Positions 16,453-24,468 of a stretch of DNA of 64,000 bases are shown piece after piece. How positions within the stretch are numbered: the stretch's first letter is position 1; each line of letters begins with the position of its first letter. The stretch covers positions 37,384 through 101,383 of the forward strand of contig CACALX010000006.1 in the NCBI GenBank assembly GCA_902533445.1, written 5' to 3'. The notes under the pieces were generated by a model. It searched no databases. It worked only from the letters and a program-made list of their open reading frames with translations, and was not told where the DNA came from. This stretch comes from an uncultured Pelagibacteraceae bacterium. Its GTDB lineage: Bacteria > Pseudomonadota > Alphaproteobacteria > Pelagibacterales > Pelagibacteraceae. Made by a program: the position numbers and the translations under genes.

Positions 16453-17803
16453 TGAATTTGACTATACTAAATTAAAACATGTTACTTCTGTTGATCAGTC
16501 AGACAGAGAAGTACCATACAACTTAAGACAAAGTGGGCCAACAAAAGTTGAAATGTTAATTTCAACAAGGGTAAGAAAATCACCTTATTGGCATTTATCA
16601 ATGCAGGCAGGTTGTTGGAGAGCAACGGTATACAATCGTATTTATCACCCAAGAGGCTATGTAAAACCTGAAGATGGTGGAGCTATGGTTGAATACGATG
16701 CTATCGTAAACCATGTAACAATGTGGAACGTTGCTGTTGAAAGACAAATAAGAGTTAAAGGTCCAGATGCAGAAAAATTTACTGATTATGTGATCACTAG
16801 AGATGCAACTAAAATTTCACCAATGAGAGCAAGATATGTAATTTTATGTAATGCATACGGTGGAGTTTTAAATGATCCAATTCTTTTAAGAATATCTGAA
16901 GATGAATTTTGGTTTTCGTTATCAGATTCTGATATCGGAATGTATCTTCAAGGTGTAAATGCAGATGGCAGATTTGATTGTACAATTGAAGAAATTGATG
17001 TGAGCCCAGTTCAAATTCAAGGTCCTAAATCAAAAGCATTGATGAAAGATTTGTGTGGAGATCAAGTAGATTTTGACAACATGCCTTTCTATGGATTAGC
17101 TGAAGCTAAAATTGGCGGAAGAGATGTTGTAATTTCACAATCTGGTTTCTCAGGAGAAGCTGGTTATGAAATTTATCTAAGAAACTCTACTTTATATGCT
17201 GAAGATATGTGGAATGCTGTACTTGAAGCTGGAAAAAAACATAGCTTAATGGTTATTGCTCCCGCTCACCACAGAAGAATTCAAGCGGGTATTCTTTCAT
17301 GGGGACAAGATATGGATCAACAGCACAATCCGTTCCAATGTAATTTGGGTTATCAAGTTTCTTTATCTGGAAAAGGAGAATGGAACAAAACTGCAGATTA
17401 TGTTGGTAAGGCTGCACTGGAAAAGATGAAAGAAGAATTAAAAGCAGGTAAAAAACCATACAAACTTCAACTAGTTGGTATGGAATTAGGTGGTAAACCT
17501 ATTGATAATTATGCACCTGACTTTTGGTTAGTTTCTCCTGAAAGTGGTGGAGATTCAGTAGGATTTTTAACATCACCATGGTGGCATCCTGAAAAGAAAA
17601 CGAACATTGCAATGGGATACGTTCCTTTTGATGGAACATTGAACGCAAATGGTTTTCCAAAAGGAAAAGTAGGAACTAAATTTAAAGTTCATTTACCTGC
17701 AGAATATTCAGAGACACCAGGAACACCTGTTGATGCTGTAGTAGTGGATATTCCATTTAAAGAGTCTTTCAACGCAAATACAAGAGAAGTTGTAGAAGGC
17801 TAA
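16445..17803 (+). CDS. GcvT-family THF-dependent demethylase, DmdA-like
   Basis: A 452-aa member of the aminomethyltransferase (GcvT) fold. Segments RKSPYWHLSMQAG, TVYNRIYHPRGY, WNVAVERQIRVKGPDA and GGVLNDP (139-145) match the layout of DMSP demethylase DmdA, as does SGFSGEAGYEIYL near 234. It is about 80 residues longer than SAR11 DmdA (about 369 aa), with extra C-terminal sequence, so it is probably a paralogue. Expected chemistry is transfer of a methyl group from S, N or O of a small substrate to tetrahydrofolate. Its partners are the MetF-like gene and the ProXW-type transporter. Confidence 0.8.
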   Translation: MSNEFDYTKLKHVTSVDQSDREVPYNLRQSGPTKVEMLISTRVRKSPYWHLSMQAGCWRATVYNRIYHPRGYVKPEDGGAMVEYDAIVNHVTMWNVAVERQIRVKGPDAEKFTDYVITRDATKISPMRARYVILCNAYGGVLNDPILLRISEDEFWFSLSDSDIGMYLQGVNADGRFDCTIEEIDVSPVQIQGPKSKALMKDLCGDQVDFDNMPFYGLAEAKIGGRDVVISQSGFSGEAGYEIYLRNSTLYAEDMWNAVLEAGKKHSLMVIAPAHHRRIQAGILSWGQDMDQQHNPFQCNLGYQVSLSGKGEWNKTADYVGKAALEKMKEELKAGKKPYKLQLVGMELGGKPIDNYAPDFWLVSPESGGDSVGFLTSPWWHPEKKTNIAMGYVPFDGTLNANGFPKGKVGTKFKVHLPAEYSETPGTPVDAVVVDIPFKESFNANTREVVEG

Positions 17804-17807
17804 ATCT

Positions 17808-17841
17808 ATTTTAGGGGGAGTTATTTAAACTCCCCTAAAAT
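17808..17841 (+). terminator. Hairpin after the DmdA-like gene
   Basis: TTTTAGGGGGAGTT pairs with AACTCCCCTAAAA across a short ATTTA loop, with one bulged G. The stem begins 6 bases after the DmdA-like stop codon and ends just before the next small ORF. It is a probable terminator or attenuator; the 3' T run is weak. Confidence 0.6.
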
Positions 17842-17844
17842 TCA

Positions 17845-17955
17845 ATGACAAAAGGGTTTCTAATCGCAGTTTGCATTATTATTGCGATTGCTTTAATAGT
17901 ATTCCCATTAATTGTTTCTTATAAAGCTCAAAAAAATAAAAAAGATAAAAATTAA
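17845..17955 (+). CDS. Single-pass membrane microprotein (36 aa)
   Basis: A 36-codon ORF with sequence pattern MTKGF, a hydrophobic helix over about residues 4-26 (Ile/Ala/Val rich, ending PLIVSY) and a lysine-rich tail ending KKDKN. The stop codon overlaps the start of the next gene (TAATG), a classic coupling arrangement, and the hydrophobic pattern is unlikely in random frame. I do not recognise a family. It probably sits in the inner membrane with the basic tail inside. Confidence 0.6.
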   Translation: MTKGFLIAVCIIIAIALIVFPLIVSYKAQKNKKDKN

Positions 17956-18500
17956 TGTTTGGTGAATTTTTAAATATCATTTTCAAGTCAATAAAATTAG
18001 ATAAGAAGCTTTATTCTGATAACAGAAATTTTGGCGAATCTTCAATATATTTTGCAGGCTTAATAATGATTTTAGATGGAGTTGCTGGTGCAGTAGCAGC
18101 TAACACTGTCATTAAAACTGCAATAGGAATGTCAGGTCTAACAGCAATAGTTACTTGGTTAATATGGGCGATCTTCATTTTTGTAATAGGTGTTAAACTT
18201 TTTCCAGATAAACAAACTAAAGTATCATTTAAAAAAGTTCTAACCGCAGTTGGTTTTGCTCATGCTCCTGGTTTATTAAGATTTTTTGCAGTAACTCCAG
18301 ATTTAATGATACCTATAATTTTTCTTACTCAATTTTGGATTTTTGCAGGTTTAATCATTTCAACAAAAGAAATTTTAAATTTAAAATCTAATTTTAAATC
18401 TTTTGGTATAGTCTTATTATCTTTTTTGATAATAGCTTTTCTATCAATTACTTTCGTGATGAGTAGAATGAACATGCTTCCAACTAATCAGATTAGCTAG
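17955..18500 (+). CDS. Yip1-like multi-pass membrane protein
   Basis: A 181-aa protein with about 5 hydrophobic segments. The N-terminal amphipathic part (FGEFLNIIFKSIKLDKKLY), the GFAHAPGLLRF motif and the final helices resemble bacterial Yip1/YIF1-domain proteins. Their role in bacteria is not established. It is coupled to the 36-aa microprotein upstream (1-base overlap), and its 3' end overlaps the end of the minus-strand Cys-rich ORF by 4 bases. Confidence 0.65.
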   Translation: MFGEFLNIIFKSIKLDKKLYSDNRNFGESSIYFAGLIMILDGVAGAVAANTVIKTAIGMSGLTAIVTWLIWAIFIFVIGVKLFPDKQTKVSFKKVLTAVGFAHAPGLLRFFAVTPDLMIPIIFLTQFWIFAGLIISTKEILNLKSNFKSFGIVLLSFLIIAFLSITFVMSRMNMLPTNQIS

Positions 18501-18664
18501 ATTGGAAAAATAGTTTTTGAAACTCTACAAGATTTACAAATTTTAAAACCAGTTAATATTAAATTTTGCGATACACTCTCATCCTCTTCTTTACACTCAT
18601 CACAGATATTATTTAAATCTTCAATGTAATCTTGGTCATGAATTTCATCAAAATTATCAGTCAT
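18497..18664 (-). CDS. Cys-rich zinc-ribbon-like microprotein (55 aa)
   Basis: A 55-aa ORF beginning MTDNFDEIHDQD. It has an acidic N-terminal half and two CxxC pairs, ICDEC (residues 21-24) and ICKSC (residues 43-46). The spacing suits a zinc ribbon or similar metal knuckle. Its start lies 8 bases inside the 3' end of the DUF3726-like gene, consistent with translational coupling as the last gene of that operon. I do not recognise a family. Confidence 0.6.
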   Translation of the reverse strand: MTDNFDEIHDQDYIEDLNNICDECKEEDESVSQNLILTGFKICKSCRVSKTIFPI

Positions 18665-19268
18665 TATCTGTTAGGCCTGCACCTGCCCCATCCTGTTTTA
18701 AACTCTCGGTTTCTTCAACAAAAGTATCTTCAGACAATTTGTACAAATTCTTCCACTCTTCCTCCGAAAAGTTATCAATATTTTCCAGAAAACTGATCTC
18801 TAAATGATTTGCAACAGATGGAAATTCGTTATTAGCAATATTAGAATAGATATTTAAATTTAAATTTAAAATAATTTCTTTTTTATCAAGATTTATGTGA
18901 ATTTTTTTACCAATAATTTCTGATGCTCTGCTTACAAAAGCTAAAAATATTGAAGGGTAAGCAACGTTATTAAGTTCTATTTTTTTTAAGAATTCTAAAG
19001 ATTTTGATTGGTCTAAAAAACTAACACCGAGGATAATTGGACAATAAGATTTTGCTGAAGGTTGATTTTTTTCTAATATTAGATTTAAATTTTGAAAACT
19101 ATTTTCTTTCCTTTCAGAAAAATATTTATTTATATCTTTAATTCCTGGTAGACCAAATGCCTCTAAAAGTCTTACACACTTTGCTGTTTCTTCAGCAACC
19201 CCCCATGAATATCCGCTAGCTTTAGTTGCTCTTTTAACAGTAGTTTCAATTTCACTTAATGATTTCAT
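18657..19268 (-). CDS. DUF3726-like protein
   Basis: A 203-aa protein. I chose the ATG at 19268, giving MKSLSEIETTVKRA, because the family begins with a similar SLxEIExxxxrA segment and this start comes directly after the upstream stop codon; a longer start at 19301 would overlap that gene. The next segment GYSWGVAEETAKCVRLLEAFGLPG is the best match to DUF3726. The rest is an alpha/beta domain without a known active site. No function is established. It sits between a 553-aa unknown and a 55-aa Cys-rich protein. Confidence 0.65.
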   Translation of the reverse strand: MKSLSEIETTVKRATKASGYSWGVAEETAKCVRLLEAFGLPGIKDINKYFSERKENSFQNLNLILEKNQPSAKSYCPIILGVSFLDQSKSLEFLKKIELNNVAYPSIFLAFVSRASEIIGKKIHINLDKKEIILNLNLNIYSNIANNEFPSVANHLEISFLENIDNFSEEEWKNLYKLSEDTFVEETESLKQDGAGAGLTDND

Positions 19269-19269
19269 G

Positions 19270-20931
19270 TTAAATGTTATTTTTATAAACCCACTGCTCA
19301 TCGTAATTTTTTAACTCATGAGGTAATGGCGCTCCTTGAAACATACAAATTCTTAACCACTTGTCAGATCTCGGGTCAAATTTTAAAGCCCCAAAGAAAG
19401 ATAGCTTCAATCTCAACATATCAATAGGCATTATGTTTTTACCAATTGTATTATCTTGAATTTCTGAATAAGGAAATTTTTCAACTATAAAAACTCTTCT
19501 AATAACATGTCTCAAATTAGAGTTTTTTATTAAAAAGTCAGATACAGTTTGACTATTTTTAGAAACCAAAAGTATTTCATAAAGCTTTTTTATGTCCCTA
19601 GCTATGGCTAAAGGTTGTTCTAATTCAGAGCCATGTTCTTCAAATCTATCAGCTAATCTTGGCTCTTCTTTATTTTTTGAGATAAACCAAAAATTTTGAT
19701 TATTTTCTTTTTTTTCAAAATTTATTTTTAAAATATTTGGATATTTTTTTTCAATTATATTTCTTAAATCTTCAACAGTTCTATGAGCTGGTATATTAAA
19801 ATATTTTTCTTCATCAGAGCTCATTTCTTTTACTAAAGGTTCAGTTATTTCACTATATGGTTCCATCATAATGGACACTACATACTCAATACATTCTTCA
19901 CACGTTTGTTTCTCAAGCAACTCATAAATACTGTTGAAAGGATATTCTCTTGTAAAATCAAAATCATTCTCAATAAATTTTAAAAATTTTTGAACATCTT
20001 TTAGTAGATTATTAATTTTTTTTTTTTGATACTCACTATCAGTGTTCCAGCTTGTGATATTTGTTAATGATTTTTTTACACAATCAACAAACAGTTCACT
20101 ATCTTTTTTATTTACATTTTGAATCTCTCTAATTTTTTTTAATGCTATTTCTCTACTTAAGATCCAGTTATTCAAAAGTGTTGGATGATTAACAATAAAA
20201 GGAGCCATTCCTAATCCAGTAGAATTTCCAATGCCTAAATTTTTACATATTTGCTCATCTAGTTTTATTGCTTTTTTTGGATTTTTATTAAAAGCAACAT
20301 GATTAACCTGGTCAAAAGTGAACTGTCTTACAAGATAGACTAGCATCATTTCTAATCTAAATGGTCCGTTAATTTCCTCGCGATTTTTAATTCTAAACCT
20401 ATCCGCTAAACCAAATTTACCAGAACCATAAACAGCAGTAGTTCTGTATAAATATCCAACTTTTGATAATAAATTTAAATCTGGTTGTAATCCTTGACTT
20501 AAATTCTCTGTTACATGATTAAATAATCTTACGGATTTATTTGCTCTTGATAATGTAAGTTCTTTATAAGAAAGTCTTCCAACTTCTTGTTTAGGAACTT
20601 CATTTTTCAATCTTTCAATATCTTTTTTACCTGGCACTCCATCATGAAGAGTAAAAGCTGCATCCCATTTAGTAGCTATAACTCTGTCTGATCTTTCTTC
20701 ATCTTTAATATGATTTGCAAAACAAACTAAAGAATAAACTCTTTTGTCTTTTTTAAATGAATACACTGCCTCACCATAACCATTTTCATCTAAATTAAAC
20801 AAATCTTGTTTATATTCCCAGTCTTTAAATTCATTCAAAAAACTTCTTAAAAAAGATAGTTTAGATTGATGAAAAGATCCCAAACGAGATAATTTCATAA
20901 TAGTATTTGGATCTCTTAGTTCTATTTTCAT
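19270..20931 (-). CDS. Conserved-looking hypothetical protein (553 aa)
   Basis: I do not recognise this family. It is a soluble protein without signal peptide or membrane segment. The N-terminal region (to about 110) has mixed beta content with VYSLVCFANHIKDEERSDRVIATKWDAAF split by short loops. A middle Arg/Lys-rich part contains YGSGKFGLADRFRI and GNSTGLGMAPFIVNHP, which read like conserved functional loops. A later segment has CEECIEYV. The C-terminus has MLRLKLSFFGALKFDPRSDKW. It is 1 base from the DUF3726-like gene and 3 bases from the dipeptidase-like gene, so the three very likely act together. Confidence 0.7.
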   Translation of the reverse strand: MKIELRDPNTIMKLSRLGSFHQSKLSFLRSFLNEFKDWEYKQDLFNLDENGYGEAVYSFKKDKRVYSLVCFANHIKDEERSDRVIATKWDAAFTLHDGVPGKKDIERLKNEVPKQEVGRLSYKELTLSRANKSVRLFNHVTENLSQGLQPDLNLLSKVGYLYRTTAVYGSGKFGLADRFRIKNREEINGPFRLEMMLVYLVRQFTFDQVNHVAFNKNPKKAIKLDEQICKNLGIGNSTGLGMAPFIVNHPTLLNNWILSREIALKKIREIQNVNKKDSELFVDCVKKSLTNITSWNTDSEYQKKKINNLLKDVQKFLKFIENDFDFTREYPFNSIYELLEKQTCEECIEYVVSIMMEPYSEITEPLVKEMSSDEEKYFNIPAHRTVEDLRNIIEKKYPNILKINFEKKENNQNFWFISKNKEEPRLADRFEEHGSELEQPLAIARDIKKLYEILLVSKNSQTVSDFLIKNSNLRHVIRRVFIVEKFPYSEIQDNTIGKNIMPIDMLRLKLSFFGALKFDPRSDKWLRICMFQGAPLPHELKNYDEQWVYKNNI

Positions 20932-20934
20932 AAC

Positions 20935-21900
20935 TTAAATTGATTTATAAAAATTGTACCAATTATTTCCTAGTATCCCATGTGTCTCATTATCTGAAAA
21001 TCCAATCTTTTTGAGACCTTTTTCTATATTTGCAAATCCTCTTGAATCTTCAAACCAGTCAGGTTGTTTTGGAAATCCTGGTTTATTTTTTGATCCTTCT
21101 CCGTAATTTTTAATTTTAGTCCAAGTACCATTTCTCATCCACTCAACTACGCTGTCGGGTTGATCAAGGCAAAGATCTGAACCTATACCAATTTTACTTG
21201 CTCCCATAATTTCTGCGGTCTTTGCTACCATTGCACAAAAACTATCAACAGTGCAATTACTATTATCTTTCAAGTGATGTGGATATAAAGATAAACCTAA
21301 CATTCCTCCACTATCACTTAACATCTTAAGCAAATCTGAAGACTTGTTTCTTTTTGCAGCATGCCAAAAAGAAGGGTTTGCATGTGTAATCGCAATTGGT
21401 TTTTCACTTATTTCAATTGCATCCATTGTGCTTTTTTCTGCAGAATGAGACATATCAATAGCGATACCTACTCTATTCATTTCTTTTATTGCTTCTCTTC
21501 CAAAATTAGTTACTCCACTATCGATTTTTTCATAGCAACCAGTAGCAAGTAGAGATTGATTATTGTAAGTTAGCTGCATAAATCTACATCCAAGTTTATG
21601 AACTTTTTCAACCAAACTTATATCATCCTCAATTGGTGAACAATTTTGAAAACCAAAAAATATTGCAGTTTTATTTTCAAGCTTTGCTTTTTCAATATCC
21701 TTAAAATTTTTTCCTAGAAATATAAGATCAGAATTTTCCTCAAAAATTTTTTCCCACTTATTTAATTCTGTTATTAGCTCATCATAATCTTCATGGTAAA
21801 CTATAGTTACATGAACTGCATCTAAACCTGCTGCTCGATTTATTTCAAAAATTTTTCTAGACCAATTGCAATATTGCAAATTATCGATTCTAAAATTCAT
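20935..21900 (-). CDS. Membrane dipeptidase (M19)-family protein of an atypical subfamily
   Basis: A 321-aa TIM-barrel amidohydrolase-like protein. The downstream metal-site motifs of renal dipeptidase are present: IDMSHS, ITHANPS and GIGSDLC. The usual N-terminal HxD motif is replaced by DNLQYCNWSR, and the bridging Glu segment by FFGFQNCSPIEDD. This subfamily therefore probably binds fewer or different metals, and dipeptidase activity should not be assumed. From memory, a related dipeptidase gene accompanies dimethylglycine catabolism genes in Pseudomonas, which would suit this neighbourhood. First gene of a 4-gene minus-strand operon. Confidence 0.78.
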   Translation of the reverse strand: MNFRIDNLQYCNWSRKIFEINRAAGLDAVHVTIVYHEDYDELITELNKWEKIFEENSDLIFLGKNFKDIEKAKLENKTAIFFGFQNCSPIEDDISLVEKVHKLGCRFMQLTYNNQSLLATGCYEKIDSGVTNFGREAIKEMNRVGIAIDMSHSAEKSTMDAIEISEKPIAITHANPSFWHAAKRNKSSDLLKMLSDSGGMLGLSLYPHHLKDNSNCTVDSFCAMVAKTAEIMGASKIGIGSDLCLDQPDSVVEWMRNGTWTKIKNYGEGSKNKPGFPKQPDWFEDSRGFANIEKGLKKIGFSDNETHGILGNNWYNFYKSI

Positions 21901-21992
21901 AACGGACTAAGATTAATCAATCTAAATTGAAATACTATTAATTTTATTGAAATTTTTGATGAATTTTGAAATAAACTTTAAAACCATTTTTC

Positions 21993-22484
21993 ATGAAAAA
22001 AAATACTAATAAAAAAGTTTCAATAGTTATGGGTAGTCAATCAGACTACAAAACTATGCAATTAGCAGAAAAAACTCTCAAACAATTAGGTGTTTCGTTT
22101 GAAACTAAAATTGTTTCTGCTCACCGTACCCCAAAGAGAATGTATGATTTCGCATTAAAAGCAGAAAAAAATAATATCGGAGTAATTATTGCTGGTGCTG
22201 GTGGATCAGCACATTTACCAGGAATGATTTCTGCGTTAACTCAAATTCCAGTTCTAGGGGTGCCAATTGAAAGTAAAAAATTAAAAGGTTTAGATAGTTT
22301 GCTTTCAATTGCTCAAATGCCAAAAGGAATTCCTGTGGGTACTTTAGCAATTGGAGAAGATGGCGCAATTAATGCTGCATTACTTGCTGCTGAAATAATG
22401 GCTATTAATAATTCATCGATCAAAAATAAGTTAAAAAGTTGGCGATCAAAGCAAACTAAATCTGTTAAAAGAGCTCCAAAATAG
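21993..22484 (+). CDS. purE: N5-carboxyaminoimidazole ribonucleotide mutase
   Basis: A 163-aa class I PurE. Signature segments are MGSQSDYKTM near residue 13, VSAHRTPKRM near residue 41 and AGAGGSAHLPGM near residue 67. It converts N5-CAIR to CAIR in purine synthesis. The purK gene follows after 2 bases. Length is typical for the family, and the lysine-rich tail is ordinary for SAR11. Confidence 0.96.
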   Translation: MKKNTNKKVSIVMGSQSDYKTMQLAEKTLKQLGVSFETKIVSAHRTPKRMYDFALKAEKNNIGVIIAGAGGSAHLPGMISALTQIPVLGVPIESKKLKGLDSLLSIAQMPKGIPVGTLAIGEDGAINAALLAAEIMAINNSSIKNKLKSWRSKQTKSVKRAPK

Positions 22485-22486
22485 AA

Positions 22487-23533
22487 ATGTCTAATATTAC
22501 TCTTGGGATTATTGGGGGCGGCCAATTAGGAAGTATGCTTGCAATTGCTGCAAAAAAATTAGGAATAAAGATAATAATTTTTTGTGATGATTCAGAAGCG
22601 CCAGCTCAAAATTTTTGTGACGAATTTATTGGTGCAAAATATGACGATAAAGAAAAAATAAATGAATTTGTAAACAAAGTTGATATCGTAACTTATGAAT
22701 TCGAAAACATTCCATATGAAACATTAAATGATATCAATAAGTTAAAACCAGTCTTACCAAAACCTTCTGTAAATAGATTAATTCAACATAGGTTAGCAGA
22801 AAAAGATTTTGTAAATAAATTAAATATAAGAACGACTAGATACGTTTCAGTTGAAAATCAATCCGATATTGATGTCTTGGAAGATTTTTTACCAGGTATA
22901 ATAAAAACTACGACATTGGGATATGATGGTAAAGGACAACATCCTATTTCATCATCAGAAGAATTAAAAAATCTTAAATTAGATTTATCAAGAGGATACA
23001 TTTTAGAAAAATTAGTCAAACTTAAAAAAGAGATATCAATCATTATAACTAGGTTTAGTAACAATAAATATGAAATTTACGAACCTATAGAAAATACTCA
23101 TGAAGATCAGATCTTAAAACACTCCAAAATACCAGCAGATATAAATGAAAAAATATTTAATCAATCTAAAGATTGGGCAATTCTTATTGCTGAAGAACTT
23201 AAATATGTTGGCACTCTATGTGTAGAATTTTTTATAGATAGAAATGATAATCTCTATGTAAATGAAATTGCTCCAAGAGTTCATAATTCTGGACATTTAA
23301 CAATTAATGCTTTTAATGTAAGTCAATTTGAAAATCACATCAGAGCTGTTTGTGGACTTGAGCAGATACCTCTAAAAAAATTATCAAATGCAAAAATGAT
23401 AAATCTACTAGGAGATCAAATATCTCAATACAGAAATTCTCCAAAACTTAAAGATAATGAATTCTTTTTTGATTATTTAAAAAAAGAAATTAAAGATAAA
23501 AGAAAAATGGGTCATATCACAATTCTAGAATAA
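22487..23533 (+). CDS. purK: N5-carboxyaminoimidazole ribonucleotide synthase
   Basis: A 348-aa ATP-grasp enzyme. The N-terminal GIIGGGQLGSMLAIAAKKLG, the middle TLGYDGKGQ loop and the C-terminal EIAPRVHNSGH motif are diagnostic for PurK. It makes N5-CAIR from AIR, bicarbonate and ATP, feeding PurE. It begins 2 bases after purE and ends 1 base before the acetyltransferase gene. Confidence 0.95.
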   Translation: MSNITLGIIGGGQLGSMLAIAAKKLGIKIIIFCDDSEAPAQNFCDEFIGAKYDDKEKINEFVNKVDIVTYEFENIPYETLNDINKLKPVLPKPSVNRLIQHRLAEKDFVNKLNIRTTRYVSVENQSDIDVLEDFLPGIIKTTTLGYDGKGQHPISSSEELKNLKLDLSRGYILEKLVKLKKEISIIITRFSNNKYEIYEPIENTHEDQILKHSKIPADINEKIFNQSKDWAILIAEELKYVGTLCVEFFIDRNDNLYVNEIAPRVHNSGHLTINAFNVSQFENHIRAVCGLEQIPLKKLSNAKMINLLGDQISQYRNSPKLKDNEFFFDYLKKEIKDKRKMGHITILE

Positions 23534-23534
23534 A

Positions 23535-24002
23535 ATGTTAAAATCAGTTGAAGGAAATTTTGATGATGCAGAAGTTCACAAGCTTTTAACCAAGCACTTT
23601 GTTGAACTTAGAGCTGCCTCGCCCGAGGGAAGTGCTCATGTTTTAGACATTCTTGGTCTTAAAGTTCCATCAATTAAATTTTGGAGTTTATATAATGATG
23701 ATCAATTAATGGGATGTGGTGCATTAAAATTTTTAGATAAAGGACACGGAGAATTCAAATCAATCAGAATTCATGATAATTTTAGAAAAAAAGGACACGG
23801 TATTATTGTTATTAATCATCTAATAAGTGAGGCAAAAAAATTAGATATTAAAAGATTAAGTATTGAAACAGGTGCTGGAGATTTTTTTATTCCTGCTAGA
23901 AAACTCTTTAAATCTTGTGGTTTTGAGCCTTGTGAACCTTTTGCTCATTATAAAGTAGATGTTAATTCTGTTTATTTGACTAAATTGATTGCTACAGATT
24001 GA
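23535..24002 (+). CDS. GNAT family N-acetyltransferase
   Basis: A 155-aa GNAT-fold protein. The acetyl-CoA-binding region is the RKKGHGIIVINHLISEA segment (motif A, R-K-K-G-H-G), preceded by GEFKSIRI and followed by LSIETGAGDFFIPARKLFKSCGF, as in the YafP/ElaA-like small GNATs. The acetyl acceptor is unknown. It is 1 base downstream of purK, probably co-transcribed. Confidence 0.85.
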   Translation: MLKSVEGNFDDAEVHKLLTKHFVELRAASPEGSAHVLDILGLKVPSIKFWSLYNDDQLMGCGALKFLDKGHGEFKSIRIHDNFRKKGHGIIVINHLISEAKKLDIKRLSIETGAGDFFIPARKLFKSCGFEPCEPFAHYKVDVNSVYLTKLIATD

Positions 24003-24124
24003 CAATAAGATTGGCTAATCTCTCAATTTTGTTGACAAAACCCATTAAAATCTAAAGAAAGCCTAAATTACTTGATTAAAAATTTAAGTAATAATTAATA
24101 TAACAAAAAGTAAGAAGAAATAAT
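24003..24124 (+). promoter_or_regulatory. Leader and probable promoter of the cold-shock gene
   Basis: A good -35-like TTGACA lies at 24032-24037; the best -10 candidate (TAAAGA at 24053) has a 15-base spacer, so the assignment is weak. The remaining 5' leader is AT-rich. AGAAGAAA just before the ATG at 24125 is a plausible Shine-Dalgarno. Long leaders are common for cold-shock genes. Confidence 0.35.
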
Positions 24125-24331
24125 ATGAGTCTAACAGGTAAAGTAAAATGGTTCAATCCAACCAAAGGTTTTGGTTTTATTGAAAGAGAAGACAAAGAAA
24201 AAGATGTGTTTGTACATGTTTCAGCAGTAAGAGATGCTGGTATGAACGGTTTAGATGAGGGTCAAGCTTTGACTTTCGATGTTGAAGATGGTCCTAAAGG
24301 TCCTTCAGCAGTTAACTTAAAAACTGCATAA
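24125..24331 (+). CDS. Cold-shock protein (CspA family)
   Basis: A 68-aa single cold-shock domain. RNP1 is KGFGFIE (residues 14-20) and RNP2 is VFVHVSA (about 28-34). It binds single-stranded RNA and DNA and acts as an RNA chaperone. Length and motifs are standard. It is flanked by a probable promoter and a hairpin, so it is likely monocistronic. Confidence 0.97.
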   Translation: MSLTGKVKWFNPTKGFGFIEREDKEKDVFVHVSAVRDAGMNGLDEGQALTFDVEDGPKGPSAVNLKTA

Positions 24332-24347
24332 TTTCACACTTCCTATT

Positions 24348-24390
24348 GGCTGAAAAAATTTTATTTTTTAATAAACAATTTTATTCAGCC
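24348..24390 (+). terminator. Hairpin after the cold-shock gene
   Basis: GGCTGAA (24348-24354) pairs with TTCAGCC (24384-24390). The stem extends inward through A-rich/T-rich arms with one mismatch to about 14 bp, leaving an AT-rich loop. It lies 17 bases after the csp stop. No long T run follows, so termination strength is uncertain. Confidence 0.5.
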
Positions 24391-24468
24391 AGTACCAGAT
24401 CTTATAAAAAACAACTTTTAGTCAAAAAAATTAATTATATAAGTTGTATTTAAAATAATAAATAATTT

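Noticed and set aside
18501..18656. Apparent non-coding gap between the Yip1-like and DUF3726-like genes
   Set aside because: Reading the minus strand shows a complete 55-aa ORF with two CxxC pairs and a coupled start, so the gap was annotated as a microprotein gene.
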